This document shows, piece after piece, positions 1 through 10,218 of a DNA stretch of 64,000 nucleotides (its first letter is position 1; the number at the start of each line of letters is the position of its first letter). The position numbers and the translations under genes were made by a program. This DNA is from Galerina marginata (lineage: Eukaryota; Basidiomycota; Agaricomycetes; Agaricales; Galerinaceae), in assembly GCA_023014335.1 (NCBI GenBank), contig JAECYW010000001.1, positions 806,001-870,000 on the forward strand, in the 5' to 3' direction. Under the pieces are notes generated by a model. That model worked only from the letters and a program-made list of their open reading frames with translations. It made no database searches and was not told where the DNA came from.

Positions 1-3000
1 TTAACACACATCACAGAGGATCCAGTATGCCAAGTTGACACTGCTAAACAGAAGGCGTGGACAAAAAATGTAGGTCGCTCTCATTTGCTCTCGGAGTTGT
101 GCACTAAATCGACAGCAGGGCATTGAAATCGCTTACGATATATGTGTCTTCGCAACTGGTTCACAGGCAACTATTCCTCCATATGTCAATCCTCCCGATC
201 TTCAAACTACTCGAGGAATGTTCGTATATCGCACAATAGACGATCTGGAAAGGATGATGGCCTTCGCAGAACAACTGCATGTCAAAAGTGTTACTCTGAT
301 CGGCGGAGGTCTACTTGGTCTAGAGGCTGCTAAGGCCATTTCTGATCTTGATTCTATTTCTCATGTCACCATCATTGAGCGTAATAAATGGGTATATATT
401 CTCCATTCTTTTCATCTACCTTTATCTTATATGCTGTTTTCACTAGATTTTAAGCCGCCAACTCGACGAAGAGGGAGGGCGCATGGTCTTGAACCAAGTG
501 CAAGCCCTTGGGATTGAAGTTTCCTTGGGAGTTCAGGTACAATCGATTACAACCGTAGAAGAAGAAGGAATAACGGCAGTGACTGGACTACTTCTTGACA
601 ATGGGGTTCACCACAGGTCCGAGATGGTGGTCTTTGCTATTGGCATTCAGCCTCGAGACGACCTGGCAAAAGGCTCCGGAGTACAAACTGATCTTCGTGG
701 CGGAATCACTGTGCACAATGACTTGAGCACATCAACGCCAAACGTCTATGCTATTGGCGAATGTGCTGCATGGGGTGGTAAAACATATGGGTTTATTGCT
801 CCATGTGTGGAGATGGCCGATATTTTGGCACACAACCTTACTCAAGGGCCATCACACAAGACGAGGTCTATGGTCACACCTGACACGAGCACAAAACTCA
901 AGCTCATTGGAGTCAACGTCGCTTGTTTTGGTGACTACTTCGCCGACACAGCTCCACTGGCAAGCGTCGATATACCGGGGCACACTAAACACGGGAAAAC
1001 AGCGACTCCTGATTCTCCTGTTCGCTCTCTGTCATACCATGATCCTTTCGGCCCTGTTTATAAGAAGTACATCTTCAGTGGTGACGGGAAATATCTCCTA
1101 GGAGGGATAATGGTTGGTGATGTCGACGACTACACGAAGTTACTCTCAATCGTCAAAAAAAGGGTAAGTTCTTTGCCCGGTCATTGTTACATATTACAAC
1201 TTACGGTGTGGACAGAAACCCTTGGAGACTGCCCCAGGCCAACTGATACTAGGTATTCCCCGCATGGAAGGTGAATTTGACGGGGATGATTTAGACGATA
1301 TTGCGCAGGTTTGCTCCTGCTACAACGTGTCTAAGGAGGCTATTTGTAAATCCGTTGTTGCGGGATGTAAATCGATCGGCGAAGTCAAGTCCAGAACCAA
1401 AGCTGGAACTGGTTGTGGTGGTTGTGTGCCACTCACAACCTCCATATTTAACTCCGAGATGAGGAAGGCCGGCCATGTCGTGATGAACCACATCTGCTCA
1501 CACTTTAAGAGAAGTCGGCAGGACTTATTCATGATTGTGAAAATCAAGAAATTGACGACTTTTGGAGACATCATGAAGGAGGCCGGCGATATTCCTACTT
1601 CGATAGGATGCGAAATCTGCAAGCCAGCAGTGGCCAGCATTCTATCCAGCCTTCATAATGAATTCGTCATGACTCCCGTCCATCACCAAAATCAAGATAC
1701 AAACGACAAATACCTCGCCAACATCCAACGCAATGGGACGTATTCAGTGATTCCAAGGGTACCAGCCGGAGAAATTGTAAGTCATTTCTCGAGACTGTAT
1801 CTCGTGTTCGTCTCTGATCTTCTCCAACCAGACGCCAGCAAAGCTCAAAGCCCTCGCTGTTGTCGCTGAAAAATATGGATTATATACCAAGATTACAGGA
1901 GGGTAAGCACATTTCACTGATTTGATCACCACCCGCGACCGAAACAGCACAGCCAGAGAATTGACCTTTTTGGTGCAAATAAGCAAGACTTACCTGACAT
2001 ATGGGAAGAGCTTGGATTGGCCGGCTTTGAGAGCGGACATGCATATGGTAAAGCTTTGAGAACCGTGAAAAGTTGTGTCGGGACGAGCTGGTGCCGTTTT
2101 GGAGTAGGGGATTCTGTTGGGCTGGCAGTGGAACTAGAGGAAAGGTATAAGGGTGTCCGTGCCCCACATAAATTCAAGGGAGGTGTCAGTGGATGTGTGC
2201 GCGAATGTGCAGAGGCGCAGGCTAAAGGTTCGTCTGAATCAGACGCTATAACACCAAGTCCTAAACGGCCTCACAGATTTCGGCGTGATTGCTACGAGTA
2301 AGGGTTGGAATGTTTACGTTGGAGGAAATGGTGGCGCGAAACCTCGACATGCTGAGCTCCTCGCGGCTGATGTCTCTCGAAAGAAGGTAATGTTTTCAAA
2401 GCATGTTCTCCTTGACTTATATTATTATGAACACACCTGTGCAGGCCGTGAAAATAATAGACAGGTTCCTGATGCTGTACATCCAATCGGCAGATCGACT
2501 GCAAAGGACTGCCAGATGGGTAGAATCATTGGGAGAGGGTGGCAAAAATGGCCTAGAACATCTCAAGCGTGTGATAATCGACGACTCCCTTGGAATTTGC
2601 AAGGATCTGGATCAGTCCATGGATGCATTAGTGGGGACGTATTTCGACGAATGGGCAGAGGTAGTACGGAATCCTGAAAAGCGCGCGCTTTTCCGTCAGG
2701 TAAGTGCCAAAAAGTAGATTGTGTAAAGATCTTACCCAATGGACTGTAGTTCGCAAATTCCAACGAGTTAAAAAAGGGGAGCGACCTCGTCGAAGAACGT
2801 GGTCAACGCCGGCCTGCAGACTGGCCTGAGGAAGCCCCTCCACTCAAATTCGACGTCAACGACATTTTTGATGGCAATTGGGAATGGAGAAATGTCGCAA
2901 ATTTAAACGATTTACGTCCAACCAGTGAGGGCTCAACGTCGATGGTCATCAATTACTCGGACACACAAATCGCCGTCTTCAGACTTGCCAACGGTGAATT

Positions 3001-3514
3001 GTATGCCACCCAACAGCTCTGCCCGCATCGTCGAGCATTTGTCCTGTCCGATGGTCTATTAGGCGACACCCCCGAAGGAAAACCTTACATTTCATGTCCC
3101 TACACAAGTGAGTGATATAAAAAGGCATAATATTTTTCCAAGGACTAATACCAATCTTATTAGGAGAAACTTTACTCTTCAAGAAGGTACCTGTCTAACT
3201 GATGATAATTATAAAATTATGACCTTTGAGGTATTGTACACACGTGCTCCACCTATCTTTATCTTATGAAATATCGACAGGTTAAGGAGGAAAACGGAGG
3301 TTTATTCATCAAGCTTCCTGAACCATTAGCGATAGACGCCGTTCTTGGCACTAGTAAATGGATGGTAAGGCAGGCAGTGCAGGAAAGCGTGAATAAGAGT
3401 CCTTCTAGTCGCGTCGAGATTGTCGCGCCATCCCAAGCTGCAGTCGTGGATTCTACGATTCCAGCCAGCGACGGGGTTTCTTGTTTGTCCGCAAATAGAA
3501 ATTTGGATTGGTAG
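1..3514 (+). CDS. nii1: Assimilatory nitrite reductase [NAD(P)H], 5' part missing
   Basis: Reduces nitrite to ammonium in the cytosol, the second step of nitrate assimilation. The window opens inside the FAD/NAD(P)H domain. Visible in order: a dinucleotide-binding loop (IGGGLLGLEAAKA, about 295-350), the second FAD segment (YAIGECAAWGG), a BFD-like [2Fe-2S] segment (VCSCYN ... GCGGC, about 1307-1430), the siroheme/4Fe-4S half domains with the Cys pairs SCVGTSWC and GCVREC (about 2070-2215), and a C-terminal NirD-like Rieske domain (CPHRRAFVLSDG, about 3020-3050). Introns are short GT-AG, for example 70-115. Near 3103 the second Rieske pair reads CPYT instead of CPYH and the frame is one base out; the next exon continues as RNFTLQEGT, so either a base is missing or an unusual donor is used. 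The stop is at 3512-3514. In fungi this gene often clusters with nitrate reductase and a nitrate transporter; those would lie to the left. The following gene is unrelated. The family assignment is firm. Confidence 0.93.
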
Positions 3515-3626
3515 ATGCAGAAAGAAACTGTATTGCTTATCCCGAGACCTCTGAAATTTTTGGATACATAAACGTAATACTTACATAGAGCGGAGTTGAC
3601 ACGTCTGATATATTCAATCTCAGTTG

Positions 3627-3632
3627 ACGCGT
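3627..3632. promoter_or_regulatory. MluI cell-cycle box (ACGCGT) upstream of dUTPase
   Basis: A perfect ACGCGT hexamer lies about 50 bp before the dUTPase start codon. In yeasts this is the binding core of MBF, which drives G1/S genes including dUTPase. The motif is seen directly; its function here is inferred from the gene it precedes. Confidence 0.4.
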
Positions 3633-3680
3633 TCAATACAAAGCCTGAGCAAATGCACACCAGTTCACTCCCCATTCTCA

Positions 3681-4435
3681 ATGGAAAACGAGATCCCGCA
3701 ACAGAAGAAGAGAAAAATGTCTCCAGCAATCGAATCCGACGCGCCTCTTGCCCCGGTTGCTAACCTCCTTATCAAACGCCTTTCGGAAAAGGCCAAAATA
3801 CCCACCCGTGGATCGCCTTTGGCTGCTGGCTATGACTTGTATAGGTAGGTATGTGCCACCAAAGCTTCACACGAATTTACTCAAGGTACCCCCAGCGCGG
3901 AAAAGAAAGTAGTTCCTGCCCGTGGAAAAGCTCTCGTGGACACTCAACTATCTATTGCCGTTCCGGCTGGTACCTATGGACGCGTCGCGCCACGAAGTGG
4001 ACTTGGTTTGTATCTTCTACATAACATTTATCAATATCTCTGACGGTGGCAATCCTTAGCATCCAAGTTCATGATCGATACAGGAGCAGGTGTCATTGAC
4101 GCAGACTACCGGGGTGTTGTTTTTGTTTTGCTATTCAATCTCTCAGAAAAAGATTTTCAAGGTTCGTCATACTGACATAGGACATTCTCCGTACTTCCAA
4201 ATTGACATAAATGGCATTCCATAGTGGAGGAGGGAGACCGTATTGCCCAACTGATTATCGAGAGAATTTATACCCCAGACATCCTTGAAGTTGACGTGAG
4301 TTGGGGTTTTATTCGTGTTATTATATGGTGACAGAACATTATTGTCAGGACTTGGACCAGACTATCCGCGGGGCTAGCGGGTTTGGCTCAACTGGAGGCC
4401 ACAACCTCTTGAACGCGGCACCACCCTCGCAATAG
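3681..4435 (+). CDS. DUT1: Deoxyuridine 5'-triphosphate nucleotidohydrolase (dUTPase)
   Basis: Hydrolyses dUTP to dUMP and pyrophosphate, keeping uracil out of DNA and supplying dUMP for thymidylate synthesis. All five trimeric dUTPase motifs can be read across short introns: [39 protein letters not shown] and the P-loop-like [11 protein letters not shown] at the C-terminus. The N-terminal extension of about 30 residues is basic (KKRK) and could be a nuclear signal. The start at 3681 (MENEIPQQ) is preferred over an in-frame upstream ATG at 3624 because it gives the usual length of about 170-180 residues. Five exons are inferred; the stop TAG follows PPSQ. The gene converges on the GatC gene about 100 bp downstream. 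Confidence 0.95.
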
Positions 4436-4535
4436 ACTGTTCGGATGCTTGTATTACAGCACATAATCTAGCTGACGATTATTTGGTATTATATGACCAC
4501 TAGAAAGTCGAATCCTTACCTTCACTGCATTTCTA

Positions 4536-5000
4536 TCACCTCCTTTCTGAGTCGACCACGTAAAAGTGATCCATAACCTGAGAGGCGTGCTTTAGTAGTT
4601 CTTGGCCGCTTTCTCCGAAACCCATTACAACGGAAGTTTTTATGTCTGTATCCGCCTGTTTGTTGCGTCCAGCAATTGCTACTTCAGATGTATCGACCAA
4701 TCTCACAGCTTCCACGAGCTTGACCATCTCTTCTAGGTCTCGTTTAACAATATCATATTGCAAACTGCCTTCTTTTGGAGGTACTAGGGCTGATAATTCG
4801 TATAGCCGGTTGATTGTTGTTGAGGACAGTTTGGGGGACGGATAAGATGAGAGCAACTGGTTCACAGACCAGGTAGGATGCGTTGGAATGCAATAAGGGT
4901 CCGTAGAGGCAGAAGACTTTCCTCTACAAGAGGTTCTCCCTATTGCGATAATGGACAGACGGTGCTGAAGGAAACATCGCCGTAGAGAAAGTAGTGGCAT
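4536..5000 (-). CDS. Mitochondrial glutamyl-tRNA(Gln) amidotransferase subunit C-like
   Basis: Single-exon ORF of 154 residues. GatC is the small stabilising subunit of the GatCAB complex, which converts Glu-tRNA(Gln) to Gln-tRNA(Gln) in mitochondria. The N-terminus (MPLLSLRRCF...) is Arg-rich and has no early acidic residues, as expected for a mitochondrial presequence. The centre carries the GatC pattern: a short helix with INRLYELSALVPP, then an acidic helix (DLEEMVKLVEAVRLVDTSEV) ending in the family's VDT motif. It shares a 94-bp divergent promoter with a mitoribosomal protein gene, which fits a role in mitochondrial translation. The family is short and diverse, so the call rests on the pattern and context. 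Confidence 0.75.
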   Translation of the reverse strand: MPLLSLRRCFLQHRLSIIAIGRTSCRGKSSASTDPYCIPTHPTWSVNQLLSSYPSPKLSSTTINRLYELSALVPPKEGSLQYDIVKRDLEEMVKLVEAVRLVDTSEVAIAGRNKQADTDIKTSVVMGFGESGQELLKHASQVMDHFYVVDSERR

Positions 5001-5094
5001 GCTATGGCTGAGATTGAAATTTCACCTTGACCAAATTCAACTCTTGACTTCCCGCGTCTCGTTTTCATTGTTCTCGCTGCGCTCCTCCCAGACA
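5001..5094. promoter_or_regulatory. Divergent promoter between GatC and mS34
   Basis: Only 94 bp separate the two start codons, which point away from each other, so both promoters and 5' leaders must overlap or be very short. Both products belong to mitochondrial translation. No specific factor site was recognised. Confidence 0.6.
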
Positions 5095-5553
5095 ATGTTA
5101 ACGTTCGCGTTAACAAATACGATTAGACGTCTTTTGCCGATCAAAGCGGCCGAACTTCCCCCGGTACTGAGGCCAGGCTCTGGCAACCTGTATGAAGTGT
5201 TATCTCGAACTCCCTCCGGTGGTGTTGGCGCTGAGGTTCATCAAACACGGTGGAGTCACAAGAATATCACGAATTCATACTGGGTTATAACACGGTCGCG
5301 GTTTAAGAGCGAGGGAAAGCACGGAAAAGCTTGGGGTCGCCTATACTGGAAAGGTTCGTAAAATGTATATGCATTCATCTTTGCTCCTGCAATTAATACC
5401 TCTTGAACCGTTCTGAAAGGTGTTCTTATTAACCCGCGGGAAGAACGCATACGAGGCGGTTTGAAATATAACTGGAAACAGGGCCGTTCAATGTCAAATG
5501 GACCTGCAGTGCCCCCTAAAGATGTCCAGAAACAGCAATTGCAAAATGTATGA
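5095..5553 (+). CDS. MRPS34: Mitochondrial small-subunit ribosomal protein mS34
   Basis: Component of the mitochondrial ribosome small subunit. The protein starts MLTFALTNTIRR and contains the family's core: LYEVLSRTPSGGVGAEV, then a W-containing segment (TRWSHKN), SYWVITRSRFK, and the hallmark HGKAWGRLYWKG, close to the HGKAWG...KGK end of the animal mS34 protein as I remember it. Exon 1 ends after LYWKG; exon 2 resumes with VLINPREERIRGG. The frame runs into TGA at 5551-5553; alternatively a further intron at the same point would give a stop at 5611. The homology covers most of the protein. It is divergent from the GatC gene. Confidence 0.8.
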
Positions 5554-5611
5554 ACACATAATTGTCGATCCTCTATTCTTTGTCCTAACCCTCGTTTTGC
5601 AGCAGATCTAG

Positions 5612-5954
5612 TCCACTTCTCTACTATATTCCGGAAGTGCCAGTTCAGAGTTTATGCCTTTTCCAACGGCAAAATAATATATCCTTGCATTTGAATATTC
5701 GAGGTTCGGCGAAGATTTCCTTGCAGTTGAGAAACAGAGACCAAGGGCATATGGAGCGTCATTGCATATCAGTCTCTGCTACTCGTTTAATGCGTAAGTC
5801 ACAGACGCTCGTTTTCAAGGAACACCGGCGTTGGCAAGAAGTATACACTTTCACAATTTCGGATGTATTCAAACTAAGTTTATGATACACCGTTGATGCC
5901 CATCTGTAGGCTGTGGTTTGCGCCATGAATTAGCATCAAGTCGACAAGTTGTTG
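5612..5954. other. Intergenic stretch, no gene recognised
   Basis: About 340 bp between mS34 and the decayed metalloprotease. An 82-codon open frame at 5637-5885 (+) shows no domain, signal peptide or credible splice sites. It probably holds the mS34 3' region. Confidence 0.5.
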
Positions 5955-6800
5955 TCAGAGAAACCCCGCAGATTTAGATTCCCCTGTTAGTTGCCAACTG
6001 AGAGGTGAGGTATGTTGTCTAATATTCGGAGTAACTTGAAATTGATCCATGCAGCTGTAATCCTTATAGTTATCTAAAGAAACCAGGTAAAAATCGTGGA
6101 ATTCCTGGAGATACGACACCCTACGAATAGGGTTAACCGCAGCGCTCCTGCAAGTATCCCAGCCGGTAAGGCATCCAGAAGCGGAATCATGAATCACCAG
6201 TTACAAAGCAGCTGACTTGAAGGTACTTATGATAAAGACCAAACCAATGGCCAACTTGATGGGTTACGGTCAGCGGTCAGTGCATTTGGTCGGTGGGTGA
6301 TGAATGGTGCAATCCATCGAAATTTACCTGTCCAAGGTTGTAGTTGGTAGTCGACCCTCCTGGAAGTAATGGGGAAAAAAGGACGATTGGAGAGCTTAAT
6401 GGTCGGCCTTTCAGCCGGAAAAAGGTCCTTCTGAACTCATCGACGTCCTTGGGGCGCGAGAGTAGCTCGACGGGATGGTGGCATATCCCGAAAGGCCAAT
6501 TGTCGAGGTTGACTTGAACCTACGAGGCAGTCATGAGGTAATGTATTGACTTCGAGGCAAATTACTACTAGTATACCCGACTGTGTAGATGCTGAGACCA
6601 GAGGGTGCAGCGGTCCTAACCCGAAGAGTGTTCTTCATAACCGCCTGATAGGAATTGGAAGGGCCAATATTGTTAGTAAACCAGCTGGATTTGATAGTCC
6701 TCAAAAGGAATCGCTGGAATCCTATATCGGCCAACACAAGACCGACGAAAATGGCGTATGTCCAGCGACAAGGATCGTGCCAGAAGCGACGTAAGTGAAC
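5955..6800 (-). pseudogene. Decayed M43 (pappalysin-like) metalloprotease copy
   Basis: Exon remnants follow the same order as in the intact gene at 7046-8248. They include SSWFTNNIGPSNSYQAVMKNTLR and LSIYTVGY (about 6610-6690), a middle exon ending VLFSPLLPGGSTTNYNLGQ before a GT donor (about 6330-6400), the zinc motif region (about 6235-6270), and the C-terminal ASGCLTGWDTC ... NYKDYSCMDQF (about 6030-6185). The zinc site reads HQVGHWFGLYH: the three His and the Gly of HExxHxxGxxH are present but the catalytic Glu is Gln. The Met of the downstream NFMDY turn is Lys. A frameshift and in-frame stops separate the remnants, while the last intron is conserved in position. This is an inactive tandem duplicate. 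Confidence 0.8.
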
Positions 6801-7045
6801 ATCAATGGCCACAAGGTTCCTATAGTACTCGTCTTCCACAGCTACATATCAAAACACTTCCAAGAACGAACCGGCTCCGCGTGTTGACGATCGGCGATTA
6901 ACGAACCTGAAGCGTCGCCGGGGGGTCCCCGTGTTGCAAAGGAGACGACGTAGTGTCAGGTATGGAGAGACTTCTTCGCAGAACTTGTTGACGTTATCGT
7001 CGACGACGCAATTAGAAAATTCAAGCAAATAATTACGCTACAAGA

Positions 7046-8248
7046 TCAAGCAGCAATACTACGGTAAGTAGCAATCTGGGACCTCAGACGGGTCACTTGG
7101 CCAGCTGTGAATTGGTTCATGCAAGAGTCATCTGTGTAATCCATGAAGTTGTCTACGAAGTCACAAGCTAATGAGCACAGCGATTCAAGAGATGGTTGGA
7201 AAGAACTTACGGATGGGGTCGACACCTCCGCCAGAGCAGGTATCACGACCGGTTGGGCAACCAAACGCGGAGGAAGCTTCAGCTGGTGTATCGGAAACCT
7301 GGTCACCAGAACCGGAGCAACCTCCCTGGAATGTGTGATATAAGCCAACCCAGTGGCCGGCTTCATGGGTGAGAGTCTACCGAGAGACAAAACCAGCGTT
7401 GAAGGAATGAATCACTGTGATTAAACAATGCTTACCTGGCCGAGATCGTAAGGAGCCGAAGTGCCTCCAGGAAGAGAAGAAAACAAAATAACGACACCAT
7501 CATCGCTTGGATTGCCAGCATAGTCTGATGGGAAGGTTGAATAACCAAGGAGACCGGCACCAGCGCCGGAAGTAAACCTTCAAAGAGTTCAGTCAATAGC
7601 GACTATTTCTCTAGTATAATTAAGACATACCCGACGGTGTACACATTGAGATCCTTGGCGCTACCAGTTCTTAATGATTTCTTCATGGCCGTTTGCTGCG
7701 ATGTATCTGGACCAACATTGGTAAACCATGCTGAGTTGGTAGTCCGACTGGTGCTGGCAAGCACCCAGGTTATGCCGGCGTTGGCATATCCGGCGTTCAT
7801 GACTGAAATTTGGTTGACGAGTTGAGAGTCACTATGAAGGTAAACCATTAGTTGACCCTGTGTTTAAAGACTGTTGTAACAAATACTAACGGAACATTGC
7901 CACCCGCAAGGGTTGAATCCTTCGAGATGACATGGAAATGAACCTGAACAAAAGTCAGTAAAGAACCAGGGACCTAGAGTGGTAATCTTTACATTGATAG
8001 TAGTTGCGGCTGCAGCTGCAAAAGTACTTGGGGCAACCTTGTGCAGTTGGAAATGAGTTTCAGCGGCGACGAGCTTCTCGTCGCTGATAGTAGTTCCGCA
8101 TACTCTAGAAAAAGACACATTTAGATTTGAGCTCATCGACCGAGAATTTAAATCTGTCGGTTTACCTCTGCGTGAAGGTCGAGTTCAAAGGCGTTGCGAT
8201 AACGGCAGAGACAGCGAGAAAGAAGGCAACCAAGGAGGACTTGAACAT
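7046..8248 (-). CDS. Secreted M43-family zinc metalloprotease
   Basis: Extracellular endopeptidase of the pappalysin/cytophagalysin family (metzincins). The start at 8248 gives a clear signal peptide ([20 protein letters not shown]). Exons read across short introns as [81 protein letters not shown] and SAPYDLGQ. The zinc motif [11 protein letters not shown] (HExxHxxGxxH) follows at about 7345-7380, then GCPTGRDTC and the Met-turn segment [15 protein letters not shown]. Cys residues in the last part match the family's disulfides. Length, about 280 residues, is typical for fungal members. A decayed paralogue lies directly downstream on the same strand. Likely roles are nutrient acquisition or host/substrate protein degradation. 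Confidence 0.9.
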
Positions 8249-9357
8249 GGTTAAAACACTTCGAAGGCAAAGACGAGACAAGGGAGACCTGGAGTCAAGT
8301 GCTGATGTTGAACTAAAAATCCGAGCCTTTATAAACTGTAGACGGCCATTCTTTTGGGCAGTTCTGCCGCCAAGACTATGAAGCTTGTGCCCAGCCCAAG
8401 AGATAACGAGCATCCTTTCATGTGGATCCAAGTGCAATAAAACGGGTGTAGGGGGACGGCTGGGGACGGTTGTAAAATTTCGAGCACGAGGGATAAAATA
8501 CAGAAGTATGGACCACATGTTTTTAAAAGAGTAAACAGGCGACAAAGGGCGACGATGACCGAGAGTGACCCGGATGGGCAACCCAGGTTGCATGTGAAGT
8601 TCGAATATTTGAATCTCTAAACCCAGATAGTCGCCAATAGAATGCCTTATTCGAAGAGCGCTCATCAAATTCTGCCCTTGAGACCGCCAAATTGGATCCA
8701 AAAGACAATTTGTTATCTGACGAAAGTGCAGCATGACCACAGTTATTTTTAGCCTTCGAGCTCAATAACTGGTGCCACATAAGTAAATCCCCATCTGAGT
8801 TCCAGCAACTAGAGGTGTTTTGTCGGGTGAAGGAGAAGAAGCAAGATCCTGTAGATTCATTAGTAGTAGTCACAATACCTAATTCAGGAATCGATCACGG
8901 GGGTTGCGCAGAGGAAGCGTCTGTTGCAAGGCCATATGAATCAGTCTCTGAATAAAACATGATAAGCCATACCTACGCACAGCAATATGGATAATTCTGC
9001 ATCGAAGCAGCTCCTTTGGTAACTACAGAACCCTCGAGGCTCCTGCCGACGATGCTCCATTACCAGATGATTCCTGACATTTCAACGTGATGCACAATGT
9101 ACGTCGAGTGTCCTTCCTAAAAGATAATCGGCTCCAATAATGCACCCGCGATTGATACACGTTAACTGTTCCCCATGCCTCGATTACCTCTCTTATAGTA
9201 GAGGCGTTTGGGTGATTCTTCGAAGAGAGACTGATACAGTGATAGTAAGACAGACTGACCAAAGAAACAGCCTGTTACTTATGTAAGCCATTGACATGTC
9301 TGGTGAAATCCTTTTCACGTGTGATGATGTATCATTTCTCGGTAACTGTCACCTGGT
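8249..9357. other. Intergenic region upstream of the metalloprotease
   Basis: About 1.1 kb with no recognisable gene on either strand. Open frames here (for example 8523-8873 and 9023-9262, both -) lack domains and plausible exon structure. It includes the metalloprotease promoter. Confidence 0.5.
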
Positions 9358-10119
9358 CCGTTGGGAGTTGGCGACTTTTAGCCACCAACACGTGATTGCA
9401 TTCATTATGTAACGCGGTTATCCCACCGAACCAGTTCATTTTCTGTGTGGCACTGGTGCATGTAGTAGCACGAAGGTAATCTTCACGAAAATTTGACCAG
9501 GACATGTCTTAAGAAATTAGAACCCAAGAGTAAAGAGGTATCAAGAATTAAATGATATTTGGATACTCTCAACGGTCTGCCATCTGGTACATGAGGCTCT
9601 CAGGACTGTATTTCAAGGCTATAAACTAATACAGGTAGGTCCTAAACTAGTGATGATATTATGGCTATATGACACGTAAAGGCGCCAACAAGGGGTACAT
9701 TGAACCCCATGGCACACGACACGAATGTGGCACGGGAAGACAGGGGGGTTGGTCCGAAAAAGGGAGGGGGAATTGTAGGGTGGGGTCCATATAGCATGGC
9801 AAACGCAGTCTGACGCGTCGGACACGTCCCGACGCGTCGCGAGGTGGGAGAAAGTGGCTGAGGATCGGGTTATCACATTGGTAGAGCAGGAGCAGGGGCT
9901 GGACTGTGCGGTGGATGCGGTATTCATAGGAAATGTTGTTTGGGCAGTGAGGTAAGGAAATGGCGCGAGGGCAGCGGCGATGGAGAGCACTAGATGGTGG
10001 TGGAAGGAAAGCTGCATGATGCCATGGGCGAACCGAGTTCGCGAAGGTTCAATTTCGAGTGTTACATAATGGTCAATGTATCACGTGTTGGTGGCTAAAA
10101 GTCAAAAGCTTCCGTTGGG
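9358..10119. mobile_element. Candidate non-autonomous DNA transposon with inverted repeats and 8-bp flanking repeats
   Basis: A perfect 24-bp inverted repeat (9373-9396 and 10080-10103, starting GACTTTTAGCCACCAACACG) is followed inward on both sides by a second shared block (CATTATGTAAC at 9403-9413; its reverse complement at 10061-10071). Immediately outside, the direct repeat CCGTTGGG occurs at 9358-9365 and 10112-10119, as an 8-bp target-site duplication of a hAT-type element would. The outermost 7-8 bp of the two ends do not match each other, so the exact termini are uncertain. No transposase is encoded. The element ends about 100 bp before the acyl-CoA-binding protein start codon. Confidence 0.5.
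9619..10017 (-). CDS. Possible small Cys-rich secreted protein
   Basis: A 132-codon open frame starts with a convincing signal-peptide-like segment: basic His residues, a hydrophobic stretch (LVLSIAAALAPF) and a small-residue site before TAQ. The mature part has ten Cys, several as C-x-C pairs (CSC, CVC), but not the hydrophobin C-CC-C-C-CC-C pattern. It lies wholly inside the inverted-repeat element at 9358-10119. No family is recognised and introns could alter the frame. It may be a chance ORF in GC-rich sequence. Confidence 0.25.
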   Translation of the reverse strand: MQLSFHHHLVLSIAAALAPFPYLTAQTTFPMNTASTAQSSPCSCSTNVITRSSATFSHLATRRDVSDASDCVCHAIWTPPYNSPSLFRTNPPVFPCHIRVVCHGVQCTPCWRLYVSYSHNIITSLGPTCISL

Positions 10120-10218
10120 CCGTCTTTAACCTTCTTTCGCCATATACTGTCCCAATCCATTTACGAAGAATAGACTACCTTGACGCCGAGAAAACCGCAG
10201 CAAAAACCCAAACTCATC

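Noticed and set aside
5637..5885. 82-codon plus-strand frame after mS34
   Set aside because: No domain, signal or splice support.
9619..10017. Hydrophobin
   Set aside because: Cys spacing lacks the two CC pairs of hydrophobins.
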